Shown piece after piece: positions 11,925 to 23,390 of a stretch of DNA of 64,000 nt (position 1 is the first letter of the stretch; each line of letters opens with the position of its first letter). Origin of the DNA: Tanytarsus gracilentus. Its lineage: Eukaryota; Arthropoda; Insecta; Diptera; Chironomidae. The notes beneath the pieces were generated by a model. It did not search any database. It was not told the origin of the DNA and saw nothing but the letters and a program-made list of their open reading frames with translations. The position numbers were made by a program, and so were the translations under genes. Location of the stretch: positions 496,001-560,000 of the forward strand of contig JAXRKN010000030.1 of the NCBI GenBank assembly GCA_038502055.1, read 5' to 3'.

Positions 11925-13757
11925 ATGTGGTTAAAAGTCGCGGTCGCTTGTTTGGTTCTTATCGCTGTTAGGGCTCAAACCGGCTCGAAAGTTGTTTGCT
12001 ACTATGATAGCCGAGCATTTAATAAAGAAGGTGAGCTTTGGGGTTGGACTTAAGATTTTATAAAAGTTAAATAAAATTTAATAATTAATTTAGTAATTTT
12101 TAAATCTAAATTTTTATCTAGAAAATTCTTAAATTAAATTTCGACGATCGAGTTTCGAGTTTAAAATATCATAAAAAGACTAATGACCGTTCCACACCTC
12201 ACTTGACTCTTATTCACGCATTTAAATCATCAAATTGTCCTCACTTCACGCTTATTTAATATTTTTTTCCTCTCATTATCGCGTCTCGATCTTGACCTTC
12301 GTTCCATCATCGCGACACACTTGGAATTATTCAAATTAAGCGAGAAAATCGAGCTGCTTCAACCCGATTTTTATTTGTTTTCGTTTAAAATTAACGAGAA
12401 ATTTATTTTTATTGACAAAACTGTTGTTGTTTGTTTATGGAATGATTCACTTTGAGGCTGTGAAAGTTTTTCAAGCTGTTTAAATTTTTTATTCTCAGGT
12501 CTCGGTAAAGTCACGCTCACCGACATCGAGTACGGTCTCTCGCAATGTTCCCACCTCGTTTACGGCTTTGTTGGTATCAATGATCAGAAGCGCGTGACAT
12601 CTCTCAATGCTCAACGAGACCTTGACAGCGGCAGTGCAATGTTCCGTCAGGCGACTCAACTCAAACGCAAATATCCTGGCTTGAAAGTTCTTCTCGGTGT
12701 TGGCGGCGATGTACAAAACAATTACGATAAATGGCTCGAACTTTTGGAGCAATCAACTTCGAGAATTTCATTCATTAATAGCGCTTACGATTTAATTAAA
12801 TCTTACGATTTTGATGGAATGGATTTAGCGTTTGAGTTTCCGAAAATCAAGTCGAAAAAAATTAGATCATCGGTTGGTGAGTTTTAAATTTTTTTGTCAT
12901 ATTTTAATTAACTAAAAGTTTTAATAATTTTTTAAGGATCTTTCTTCTACAACATCAAGAAAGCAGTTGGTGCTGCCGGCAATCCAGTCGATTCTAAATC
13001 CGATGAACACAAAGAACAGATGACGGCACTCGTTCGTGAGCTCAAAAACACATTCCGTCATGAAGGATATCTTCTTTCACTTACAGTTAACCCAAATGTA
13101 AATTCAAGTCTTTATCTTGACGTTCCTGCAACTATCAACAATTTCGATTGGATTAATATTGCTGCATTTGATTATCAGACACCGGAAAGAAATAAGAAAG
13201 AAGTTGACTACCCTGCACCGCTTTACGCTCCGAGTGAAAGAAATCCAGAGCTCAATGCTGACTCACAAATTTCGATTCTTCTCAAGAAAGGAGTTCCGGC
13301 TAGTAAAATTGTTCTTGGCGTTCCAACTTTTGGTCGTGCATGGACTATTGAAGATGGATCAACAGCAACTGGAGTTCCACCGTTTGAGGCTAATGGACCG
13401 GCACCTGAGGGCTTGCAAAGTAAACAAGAAGGACTTTACAGTTATCCCGAAATCTGCTCTAAACTCTTAAATGACCTAAATAAACATTTAAAAGATGAAA
13501 ACGCTCCAGTTCGTAAAGTTGGCGATCCATCGAAGAGATTCGGACCTTATGGCTATCGTTTACCCGACAACGATGGAAAGTTCGGAATTTGGATTGGCTA
13601 TGAGGATCCTGACAGTGCTGGAAATAAAGCGGCTTATGCCAGAGCTAAAAACTTGGGTGGCGTGGCTGTTATGGATTTGACTCACGATGACTTTAGAGGA
13701 TTTTGTGGTGGTGAGAAATTTCCAATTTTGAAAGCAGCAAGAACGAGATTGGTTTAA
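11925..13757 (+). CDS. Idgf: Imaginal disc growth factor (chitinase-like, GH18 fold)
   Basis: Exons 11925-12030, 12499-12876 and 12937-13757 give 434 residues, the usual IDGF length. A signal peptide (MWLKVAVACLVLIAVRAQT) leads into SKVVCYYDSRAF, the first GH18 strand, then CSHLVYGFVGI, LLGVGG and FDGMDLAFEFPK. Near the end come ASKIVLGVPTFGRAW, a family block, and GGVAVMDLTHDDFRG. IDGFs are secreted growth-promoting proteins with a chitinase fold, usually taken to be inactive. At the catalytic signature chitinases have DxxDxDxE; here the window reads DGMDLAFE, so the last Glu is present but the middle Asp is Ala. Fly IDGFs, as I recall, carry Gln where this has Glu. Intron 1 (468 bp) is the longest in the gene. 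Confidence 0.92.
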
Positions 13758-13790
13758 ATTTATAAAAGAATTTTTTTAATAAAATTTCAA

Positions 13791-14959
13791 TCACAATTTT
13801 GCGGCATTATTTCCATAAATTATTACAATTTTATCAGCATTTTCAGGATCGCATGCATATCTCGATAAATCTTTAATTCCTTCTTCAGCTAAAACAACTT
13901 CATCGATGTAAAAATTTCCAGTGCACTTTTTCGGATCTCTAATTAAAATCGCGTAAGCTGAATCTGAAAGAACTTCCGGTGTTCTCGCCATCTCTTTAAC
14001 ATTTCCCCACATAAAATCAACTGCGGCTGTCCAAACGAGAGTTCGTGGCCAAAGTGTATTGACGCCAATGTTAAACGGCTTAAATTCTTCAGCCATTCCT
14101 AGAGCGCACATTGACATGCCGTACTTTGAAATGATGTAAGCGATTTTGTTGTTTAAAATGTCAGGCTGCATTTGAAGTGGAGGCGACATGATGAGAACAT
14201 GAGCATGTTTTGACTTTTTGAGGTATGGAAGACACTCCTTGGTGACTAAGAAAGTTCCGCGAGCACTAAAATTAAAAAATTTAAATTTAAAAATTAATTA
14301 GGGTAATTTAAATAATTACAAAGCTTAAAAAGTTACAACTCAAGGTTCAAAACCTACAACTTATGATTCAGAATTTTTTCAACTCACTTAATCGATTGCA
14401 TCAAATCATATCGTTTCATATCAGTTTCTCCAACTGGTTTATGATTAATTGCCGAAGCGTTATTGATAAGAATGTCGATTCCCCCGAATTTTTCAACGGC
14501 TAGCTTTACAGCTGATTTTACTTGATCTTCATCGCGAATATCACAAACACACGCCAATGCTTTACCACCTGCTTCTTCGACTTCTTTGGCGGCGGTGTAA
14601 ATTGTACCGGGAAGTTTTGGCTAAAATTAATTTAAGAAAATTAAAAAATATTTAATTAAGAATTCAAAAACTTACATGAGGATCGGCAGTTTTTGCAGCA
14701 ATCACAACATTTGCTCCATCTCTAGCGGCTTTGACTGCAATCGCTTTACCGATGCCTCTTGACGCTCCAGTGATAAAAAGTGTGAGACCTTTAAGTTTTC
14801 TATTGAAAAATTTTGTTTAATTTCCAAGCGACCATTTTAAAAGTAAAGAAAAATATTGACTCAAAGATAAGGAGTTTAATGATGATTTCAATGACACTCG
14901 ATGATATTCAATCTTGGAGACTAATTAATTAACTTACAAACTCACCCAGTGTTGATCAT
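13791..14959 (-). CDS. HSDL2: HSDL2-like short-chain dehydrogenase without SCP2 domain
   Basis: Four minus-strand exons: 14946-14959 (only 14 bases, MINTG), 14676-14799, 14388-14620 and 13791-14265, giving 281 residues. It follows HSDL2 closely: NAD(P)-binding ITGASRGIGKAIAVKAA, VVIAAKTADPHPKLPGTIYT, the NNAS motif, Lys-Lys-Ser-Lys-x-Ala-His with SPPL, and the catalytic YIISK (Tyr-x-x-x-Lys) followed by YGMSM. Human and, as I recall, fly HSDL2 are about 410 residues with a C-terminal SCP2 sterol-carrier domain; this copy stops soon after the dehydrogenase domain. HSDL2 is placed in peroxisomes/mitochondria and linked to fatty-acid metabolism, with no settled substrate. It converges on the IDGF with only 33 bp between stop codons. 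Confidence 0.88.
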
Positions 14960-15421
14960 TTTATTTAAAAATTTAATTCAAAAAAATATTAAAACTTTAT
15001 CTCGGTCTCAAAGTTCGATCGCACTAAAGGGTTCGTGGATGAAGTAAAAATAATTCTTGAATCGTGAACAAATTATTTTTCAACAGTTTCGAATCTAAAA
15101 GTTTCATTAACATTATTTTTACCTGAAATTTTGTCGAAATTAGTTCTGTAAAATTTTACCTGAAGGTTTAACAAAATAATTTTAATAAAATTTTTAGAAC
15201 GTAAAAATTAAAACTTTAAAATTTTAATACTAAAAAATTTGATGAATAAAATTGATTTATAAAAAATTTTGAATTTTTTTATTTAAAAATATTTAATGAA
15301 TAAAAATTGATTTATGGAAAATTTAATTAATGGAAAGTCTTCCAGTAAATCAATCGATTTTAATTTCTTTCCTAAAATTTTCACAACCAAATTTGTCTTA
15401 ACTTAAAAATTAATTTAAATA
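14960..15421. other. Intergenic, AT-rich
   Basis: Divergent spacer between the HSDL2-like gene and the second ionotropic receptor. No recognisable motif or gene was seen. Confidence 0.5.
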
Positions 15422-17574
15422 ATGAATTTTTTCATCGCAATTCTTCTTTTGTCAACTTTTAACTCTGCAACGTCAAAGAAATACTTAAAAAATTCAAATC
15501 AGTCAATTCAAGCAATTTCAAACGTAATTCAAGAGTTTTTCATCAACGATGACATAAAATATGACACAATTATTTGTGGAAAGTTTACACGTCATCTCAA
15601 AGAAGTATTCAATGGTTTAAGACATCAAAATAACCACTTCGAAAGTCAAATAATCCACATTGAGGTTCAAGGACATAAAAATTATTTCATTTATAAACCA
15701 GCGGTAATTTTAATTGAGTCACTCGCGACCGCCAATAAATTTCTAATCGCTTCTATTTTGTACAATAAATTTCCAATGGATTTAAGATTTTTGATTTATA
15801 TTGAAGAAAATAATTTGGATGTGACTGAAATTTTTTACAAAAAATTTTACTTCGATCACATTGGACATTTGACTCAATTTGCTCATTTCATGACGAAAAA
15901 TGATCGTAAGTAAAAATTAGAAAATAATCGAAAAATAGAGAAGAAATTTTTTAACATTTAGGTTAAACCCAAAAATAAAGTGACAAACTTTTAATTTTTT
16001 TTTCAAAATACTTAATTAATTTTTATTCTCAGATCAAATTAATCTTTGGACTTTTGATTTGTTTTCGGAAAATGGCTGCAACAAACTTCAAAAAACCGAA
16101 ATTAATTCCTTTAAATCCACCTGGAAAAATCCCTTAAAAATTGAGGAAAAATTTAAAACTTTTAATGGTTGCGAGATTCGATTTGGAACCTCTGAAAATG
16201 GTCCTTACACATTCAAATCATCAAATGGCGATGACATCGGAATTATTTCAGACATTGTCAAAATTATTGCATCGCATGGAAATTTTACACCGAAATATAT
16301 TTACTTTTCAGATTATAAAAGTCCTCAACTTAAAAAACTTCAACCACAAGTTGAAATCAAAATCTGGAACTTATTAATGATTAATTTTGGTTCAGTTTTT
16401 ATCACATCAACATTTCTTTTAGGAAGAATGGTTTTCGCGATGACACCAGCCGAAAAATTCTCAAATTGGGAAAAAGTTTTGTTGCCATTCGATTATGAAA
16501 TCTGGAAGTATTTGTTGATCACTTTTGGTGTTGCTTTTACGGCTGTTTTTCTTATCAATCAAATGCCGAAATTTATTAGAAACTTGGTTTATGGCGAAAA
16601 TGTTCGAGACGCTGCTTTTAACATTGCTGGAACATTTTTTGGCATCGGACAAATTCAACTGCCGAAAGGAAATTTTGCGAGAATTCTTCTGTTGATTTTT
16701 ATATTTTTCTGTTTAATCATTCGGACAGCTTATCAAGGTAAAAAAATAATTTTTAACATTTTAAATTAAGAATCAGAGTAAAAATATTTCTGCAAGTGTA
16801 CAAAAAAGTGTGGAAAAAATTAAATTTTTTTAAATTTCTAGGAGTTCTTTTTGAGATGATGACTGCAGAAATTCGAAAGAAACCACCAAGAACTATCGAC
16901 GATCTTTATGATAGAAATTATACGATCATTGGTGTCAACGAGGAATGGTCATCGTTAATGTTGGAGACAATGATTTCAGACGCGAAAAAGTTTGTTAAAT
17001 TTTTATATAGAAATTTTTCTAATTTTCTGAAAATTTCAGGCCTAAAATCTTGGTTGTAAACAACAACCCTAATATAAAGAGTCGGCCATATTTTTATGAA
17101 TACTTTCGAGATCAAATTAACAATGAATCAGCAAAATTGGCTTTTTTTCAAACGGAAAATCTTCAATTTAGAGGACTTCAACTGGAAGAAATTCTCTTTT
17201 CAAGCACGGCAGGTTTGGGAATGCACTTAAATAGTTTTTTATATCGTTTGACTGAAGACACTTTGAGACGCTTGATACCCGCCGGAATTCCTCAATATGT
17301 ATTTAAAAAATACATGGAAAGCTTTTATCCAAAAAAACCAGCAGACAAAAAAGAACCTCGAAAGTTAACGACCGAAGATTTAAGTTATGGATTTGTTATT
17401 TGGTCGATCGCGTGTGCAATCACGCTGATGACATTTTTTTTGGAATTTTTTATCAAAAATTTTGTTACGAAAATTCTAAATTGGTTGAAAAGTAAATTTA
17501 GAAAATTTATCGGACTGTTGATTGTTTTAAAATTGATTTGGAATTTTTTGAAACGAAAAACATTTGAAATGTAA
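15422..17574 (+). CDS. Divergent ionotropic receptor (IR), paralog of the 4-kb gene
   Basis: Four exons, 15422-15905, 16033-16737, 16842-16989 and 17040-17574, give 623 residues with a signal peptide (MNFFIAILLLSTFNSATS). It keeps more of the ligand-binding S1 lobe than its paralog: a Cys-Glu-Ile-Arg-Phe-Gly start, GPYTF and GDDIGIISDIVKII. Membrane parts match the gene at 4053-6195: LPFDYEIWKYLLITFGVAF (about 312-330), GTFFGIGQ, Arg-Thr-Ala-Tyr-Gln-Gly at a phase-1 splice joint, and a last helix at about 563-583. The extra first intron splits the amino-terminal domain. It probably arose by duplication with the other IR before the conserved genes came to lie between them, or by a dispersed duplication. 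Role as a chemosensory channel is family inference. Confidence 0.85.
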
Positions 17575-17745
17575 TTTTTTTAGATTGAAAATTTTCAATA
17601 AAAATTCTGCATTTTAATTATTAAATTAATAAAGATTTTAAAAAATTAACAAAGTTTTTGAACTTTCCCGCGCTTTTAAAATTTTGGAGATTTTTTCTGA
17701 ACACACTGAAATGTTTACAAAAATTTTCTCTCAAAATTTTTTAGA

Positions 17746-19035
17746 ATGTTGACCAGAAATTTAATTAAATCATCACTTAGAGTTAATCGAGGATTCTATT
17801 CAACATTGAGGAATGACAAACACGTGGAAGGCTACATGCAGACACCAAATGTGAACGAAATCAAAGCTGATTACATTGGTGAGCTTAAGTTGAAATTTAC
17901 TAAAACTTTATATTGAAAATTCAAAAAATAAAAAATAATTTCCAACTCTAGTAAATTTAAAAATAAGAGTTGGGAAATTCCCAACACCTGGGAAATTCCC
18001 AACTCCTGGGAAATTCCCAACTCCTGGGAAATTCCCAACACCTGGGAAATTCCCAACACCTGGGAAATTCCCAACACCTGGGAAATTCCCAACTCCTGGG
18101 AAATTCCCAACACCTGGGAAATTCCCAACACCTGGGAAATTCCCAACACCTGGGAAATTCCCAACACCTGGGAAATTCCCAACTCCTGGGAAATTCCCAA
18201 CACCTGGGAAATTCCCAACACCTGGGAAATTCCCAACACCTGGGAAATTCCCAACACCTGAGAAATTCCCAACTCCTGGGAAATTCCCAACACCTGGGAA
18301 ATTCCCAACACCTGGGAAATTCCCAACACCTGGGAAATTCCCAACACCTGGGAAATTCCCAACACCTGGGAAATTCCCAACTCCTGGGAAATTCCCAACA
18401 CCTGGGAAATTCCCAACACCTGGGAAATTCCCAACACCTGGGAAATTCCCAACTCCTGGGAAATTCCCAACACCTGGGAAATTCCCAACTCCTGGGAAAT
18501 TCCCAACTCCTGGGAAATTCCCAACACCTGGGAAATTCCCAACTTTAGTAAATTTAAAAATTAGAGTTGGGGAAATTTCAATTTGAACCTTAACAATTTC
18601 ACATCAATCTTATCACTGACTGCACAAAACAAAAATCCTGAAAAAATTCTAGCGCATTAAATTTTTATTATTCTTTAAGGACTTCCTCATAAAACTTCAA
18701 ACATCCGACCAGTCCTCCGTCACATCGAGCCCAATGAAACTCCTCTTCAGCGTCGACTTCGTTATCGGCAGCTTGAAGTTGAAAAATGGGTTTCAAATTT
18801 TTGGGAACGTCACAACACTTCATTTCTAGCTGAAAAGGCGGCATTCGCTGAGCAACATAAAGGCATTACTGGAGACAGCGACAAATGGAGCGAATTCTAT
18901 AAAAGTTTCATCGACAAAAATTGGCAAAATCATTTTTATTTTAATATCGAGTGGTATGTGAAGAATTTTGAGCTGCTTTTCTTGTCATTAAGAGTGAATG
19001 TTGAAAAAAATGTGAGGAAAATTTATGGAAAATAA
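17746..19035 (+). CDS. COA8: Cytochrome c oxidase assembly factor 8 (COA8/APOPT1)
   Basis: Two exons, 17746-17878 and 18680-19035, joined in phase 1, give 162 residues. The start (MLTRNLIKSSLRVNRGFYST) is an Arg-rich mitochondrial targeting sequence. The body follows the COA8 family: ADYIG-LPHKTSNIRPVLRHIE (the window has Gly-Leu-Pro-His at the joint), NETPLQRRLR, EKWVSNFWERHNTSF, a DKWSEFYKSFIDKNW block and FNIEWYVKNFELL. In other animals COA8 supports complex IV biogenesis in mitochondria under oxidative stress (family knowledge). The 801-bp intron is unusual because most of it is an 18-bp minisatellite (17972-18545). Length is close to the family norm without additions. Confidence 0.88.
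17972..18545 (+). repeat. 18-bp minisatellite, 32 copies, in the COA8 intron
   Basis: The unit GGGAAATTCCCAACACCT (or ...ACTCCT) repeats with strict 18-bp spacing from 17972 to 18530 plus a partial end; I count 32 starts. Differences are almost only A/T at one position, and one copy near 18260 reads GAGAAATTCCC. Because 18 is divisible by three, both strands are open in several frames (Leu-Gly-Asn-Ser-Gln and Leu-Gly-Ile-Ser-Gln repeats); these are not genes. Both flanks carry related hairpins (CCAACTCT...AGAGTTGG). Confidence 0.97.
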
Positions 19036-19262
19036 AATTTAGAGAAATATGTCAGTAGGGTAATGAAACCTTTTGTCGTTAGATGCTTTACCTTTTTAGG
19101 TTTTTATTTTTGTCGATATTTCAAGAATTTTTCATTTGAGATAATTTTTAAAGTCCAGCATGGCTCAAAAATTTCTCAATACAATCGAAACTCAATCTTA
19201 ACACATTCCTAACTAATATTTAACATCATAATTTGGCTTTCCTATTTAAAATTTATTGAACA

Positions 19263-20947
19263 TTAAAACTTTTCGACTTTTTCATCTAAGCCTGTCTCGA
19301 TTTTTGTCTCTGTGTCTTCACTCACTTCAGTTTTTGGTTCTCTTGCGGGATCTTCTCGATTATGTCGGTAAAAAACGTAATGTTGAAGCATAAACACGAT
19401 ATCAAAAATTACTGAAAAGAGTCCGAGGTAGAATTTTGTTGGATCGCCGAAGATTTGAGCCCAGTCGTCTAAAAAAATATAAATTATTAAGTTTAATTAG
19501 TAATTAATTTAAATAATTAAAGCTCACCATAATTATAGCTGTTGAACATCATTTGAGCCATCGATAAAATTCCTCCAGTAAAGTCCAACAAAATATTCTC
19601 AATGCTCCATCCGATGGTGCTTTTTCTTCGATAATTGTACACAGCTTGTGGAACATACTTAGTCAATGTGACGGCAAGTTTGATGTAACTGAGTGCATAA
19701 AGAAAATCGAGCCAGTGCAGAGCTCCAATGCCGCAAATTATGATCATGACAAGAACAACGACTGAAAATATTCCATTTATACCCCAAGCAATTTTTGAAA
19801 CACGCTGAGTTCCGCTCTCATAGTAAAAACACTGTCCGATTGTGATCAAAGTCAAAATCACTGCATGTCCCGAGAAGAAAACATCATTCAACTCCACTGG
19901 ATTCATGCCGTGAGGAAATCTCACGAAATATTCATCTTGAAAATATGTCGAAAAGTAGAGGCAAAAGTTGAAAATCGCGTACATGCTGTGACCGACAATG
20001 TTCAAGGCTAAAAAGTCAAAGCTCAAACCCACAACAGATTTTCGACGATAATTGAGAATGAGTTGAGGATAAAATGAAATGCTCCATGCCGCAAAATAAA
20101 TCCAACCGACGATGACTGAGAAAATTATTAAAAATCGATTGTTGGCGACGATGATGCGAAAAAAGAGCTCTAAGTCGTTGATGACGTCGACAGGCGTTGC
20201 GTCACCTTCAATTTCTATTTTTCCTGGATTTTGAGCGATAATTGTAGCGACATAAGTTGCTCGAGTGTTTGATGGAATGTTGAGAGTTTTTGGTGTCCAA
20301 TTAATTTTGCCTTCATTCGATTCTGTGAAGGTGATGGAAACATTTCGAGGGAGAGGAGTTCTGGAAAAAATTAATCGAATTAATTATTTATGTATTTTTA
20401 AAAATTATTAAATTTTTCATAGATTAATAATTTTTTCATAGTTTAATTATTGATAATTTAGTAAATGTTTAACTTACTCAACTTTTATGTCGATTGTTCC
20501 AGTTTCACCTTTAATGAGCGTCAAACTTGTTGAAGATAATGAAAGTGAAATCAAATCTTGACTCTGTGATAGGACGAAACCTTGAAGTTGAGAAGAAAAA
20601 ACACTTGAAATAATTTTTTTATGAGATATTTAATGCGTTTCAGATTAAGATGGTCATGAACGTATTGAGAGAGAATTTTAGACATGAAAATCGTAGATTT
20701 TTTTTTGCATTTTTTAAATTTAAAAATTTCATAAAAAAAATAATAATTTTTCACTCAACCGACTAAAAATCACAAAAATTAAATTGCAAGTAGGTAAAAA
20801 ATTTAAATGCAACTTTTTTCATGAAAAACAAATTTCAGTCTCTGACATTTTTTGATGTTATTAATTTTTAATTTAAATTTTAAAAATTCTCACAAACTCA
20901 CTTAAAGTCACACTTAAAACTAAAAACTTTGTCCATGTGGAAAACAT
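19263..20947 (-). CDS. CTNS: Cystinosin, lysosomal cystine transporter
   Basis: Four minus-strand exons, 20894-20947, 20478-20563, 19528-20360 and 19263-19468, give 392 residues. A signal-like start (MFSTWTKFLVLSVTLSEF) is followed by a luminal, beta-rich N-terminal domain with several Asn-x-Ser/Thr sites. Two PQ-loop repeats are clear: YPQLILNYRRKSVVGLSFDFL and YVPQAVYNYRRKSTIGWS, each on membrane helices. The end has the family block NYDDWAQIFGDPTKFYLGL and DIVFMLQHYVFYRHN. In other animals it exports cystine from lysosomes with protons. I placed the exon-1 donor at the second GTGAG (after SEF) because only that keeps the frame. The visible tail is acidic; I do not see an obvious GYDQL-type signal. 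Confidence 0.92.
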
Positions 20948-21864
20948 TTTCGAAAAGATTTAAATTAATAAATTCTTCCTTCCTTCTGCACAACTCGAAC
21001 TTAAATGACCGAAAATTTTTCACATTCGTTAATTTTTAACCACAAAGTTAATCAATCATTTGTAAGTGATTTTATTGTAGCTATTGATTGTCAATTTTGT
21101 AGAAGTTATCAAGCAATTAAAAAAGTACTCAAAAATTTTTTGATAAGAAAAATTTAAAAGAGATTTTTTGAGAGGTTTTTTGGTGTAATTTAGTCATTTT
21201 AAAAAATTCTAGGGTTAAAAAAATTAATTGGAAAATTTAAATTTTATTTTGAAATTTAAGTTTTTAAATTAGGTAGTTTAAAAAAATTCATCTAAAATTT
21301 TTTTAATCCCTTTTTAATCCCTCTAAAAAATCAAGAATTATTAATTTTTTTTAAAAAATCAAAAATAATTTTTGAAACGTGAAAAAATCTCAATTCTTCA
21401 AATGAATTTTGCAAGTCACTTTTGACATCACAATCGAGACATCAAGTCTAGATTAAACTCTAAATTAAGTCTAGCCACACTTCATAAAATTTTCTTAATC
21501 TTTAGGAAATTCTTAATTGAGTCGAGACCACTTGAGAAGTTTTCTTCATTCCAAAATTGCCTTAATCAAAATTTAATTTTAATCGCGTTAAATTTTTGAG
21601 TGATTAGATTAATTTCAGGATTTTAAAAAACCGGATTTTGAAGGCTTTTGAGATAATTAATTTTATTTTTAAATTGTTGCCGAGTGAAAATTAATTGAAT
21701 TTTTGCCAACTTTAACATTTAAATAATTTGTTGAGATTTATAAAAATTAACTAAATTTTTTCCTCAGCTTTAAATTTTTTAAGTTTTGCTGTTCAAATTT
21801 TTATTTAAATTTTTTCTTTCAATCTTTTTATAATTTTTAAGGATTTTCAAGTTTTAAATTAATT
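20948..21864. other. Intergenic, AT-rich
   Basis: Lies between the start of CTNS (minus) and the 3' end of the small secreted gene at 21865-23390. Homopolymer-rich sequence with no convincing coding frame, RNA gene or repeat. Confidence 0.5.
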
Positions 21865-23390
21865 TTACCACCATTTTGCAATTGCATGTGGAAAACTTGG
21901 AACGTGAGGAAAATTAGGTCGTCGCGGTGGTGGAGCGGGTCTAGGAGCTGGAGCGGGTCTCGGAGCAGGTGATGGAGCTGGTGATGGAGCAGGCATTGAT
22001 CTGCTTTGAAGCAGTGAAAGATAATAATACAAAAACCATGTTGAAAGTTGGTATACGTTTGAGGTTTGTTCAACTGCGTTTGGTGAAACTTGATAGTAAA
22101 GGTATTGAGTGTTCGGGTTCAAACTCCACGAGTAATTTTCTTCGCTGCTTGAATGTGCATAAGTTTGAGTTGTGATTGTGAAAATTGCTAGAAAAAATGG
22201 GAATTTATTTTTTTAGTAATTAAAATATTTTAATTATTTTTAATAAATTTTTAAACTATTTAAAACTTAAACTATTTTTTTTTTCATTAAAAAATTTTCA
22301 AAATTTTGTTTTTAACTTTGAAAGTATTTTAAAAAATTAGTAAAATGATATTAAGGCTAATAATAAAAATTTTATTGAATTTTAAAAAAAAATGTTTCAA
22401 AACCACCGTGGGTGTTGCGGTCCCACTTGTAACAGATCGTGTTTGAAAATAAGTGATAAAAAAGTTTAAGTCAATCCGAACACTTTGGCTGTCCGTGGCA
22501 GTCCTGTCGACATTCTAAAAATCGCTATGTCATTAGATTCTGGTAATTACGGTTCAACGATCCATGAGTATAGTTCGAAAAATGGACATTTTGGCTGCCG
22601 GGCACTACTGGCCGGCTTGATTAGATTTATAAAAATATCTATGCAATAGATTCCTGGCCATCACGAGTTCAACGATCCATGAAGCCATAGTTCTGAAAAA
22701 TGGATTTGGCTGTCCGTGGCCCTGGCCGTCCATGATGGCATTCATAAAAATCATCAATGCCATTTGATTCCTGGCCAATCAGAGTTCAACGATCCCATGA
22801 AACATAGTTTGAAAAATGGACATTATGGCTGTCCGTGGCACTGCTGGTCGGCCATGATGGAATTCCTCAAAAATCATTATATCAATCGATTCCTGGTCCA
22901 ATCACGAGTTCAACGATACCCATGAGCATAGTTCTGAAAAATGGAATTTTGGCTGTCTGTGGCACGACCATAGGTCAGGACTCGAAAAATCATGTATGTC
23001 AATCGATTCTTGGTCAAGTTACGAATCAATGCCAATCGATTTCTGGTCCAATCACGAGTTCAACGATACCCATGAAGACATATAAGTAAAAATTTGTATG
23101 AAAAATGGACATTATGGCCGTCCATGGCACGACCATAGGTCATGACTCAAAAAATAGTCAGTGCCTGCACATATAGACCCTAAGAGCTACCATCTGGCGA
23201 AAACTAGAAGTCTCTAGCTGGTCCAGGGACCGAGATTTCGCTTGTGCAGACGGACGGACGGACGGACGGACGGACAGACGGACGGACGGACGGACGGACG
23301 GAATCACGAGCATATAAGCGTTACACCACTTTGTGGGTTACGCTAAAAATCAAACTCACCAAGAACAACAAAAATTGCAAACTTTGCCAT
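21865..23390 (-). CDS. Small secreted Pro/Ala-rich protein
   Basis: Two minus-strand exons, 23360-23390 and 21865-22187, joined in phase 1 across a 1.17-kb intron, give 117 residues. Exon 1 encodes the first part of a signal peptide (MAKFAIFVVL), continued by AIFTITTQTYA. The mature start is HSSSEENYSW, then an aromatic middle, and a Pro/Ala/Arg tail made of Ala-Pro-Ser-Pro and Pro-Ala-Pro-Arg repeats, ending IAKWW. The short acidic Ser/Glu motif after the signal peptide resembles those of the five neighbouring secreted genes (23.7-27.0 kb). The intron houses a ~960-bp repeat element, which explains its length. I recognise no family; a structural secretion (silk, cuticle or saliva-like) is a guess from composition. 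Confidence 0.7.
22388..23346 (-). mobile_element. Non-autonomous inverted-end repeat element, copy 1
   Basis: About 960 bp inside the intron of the secreted gene at 21865-23390. The right end (GTGGGTTACGC, with CCACTTTG beside it) and the left end (a degraded GTCCCACTTGTAACAG) form short inverted ends. Just inside the right end lies a (GACG)n microsatellite at about 23249-23301. The centre has four or five diverged ~110-bp subrepeats built from AATGGACATT, GGCTGTCCGTGG and GAGTTCAACGA. Copy 2 at 32166-33275 lies in the opposite orientation. No transposase is encoded. I call it mobile from multiple copies and inverted ends; target-site duplications were not identified. Confidence 0.7.

Noticed and set aside
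17871..18548. Long open frames on both strands across the COA8 intron (Leu-Gly-Asn-Ser-Gln and Leu-Gly-Ile-Ser-Gln repeats)
   Set aside because: They result from an 18-bp tandem repeat without stops; no start context, no conservation, and they lie in an intron.
17941..18580. CRISPR array
   Set aside because: Regular 18-bp units have no distinct spacers, and the context is an intron of a eukaryotic gene.
22716..23089. Short plus-strand frames inside the repeat element
   Set aside because: Made of the element's diverged ~110-bp subrepeats; no sign of a transposase or other protein.
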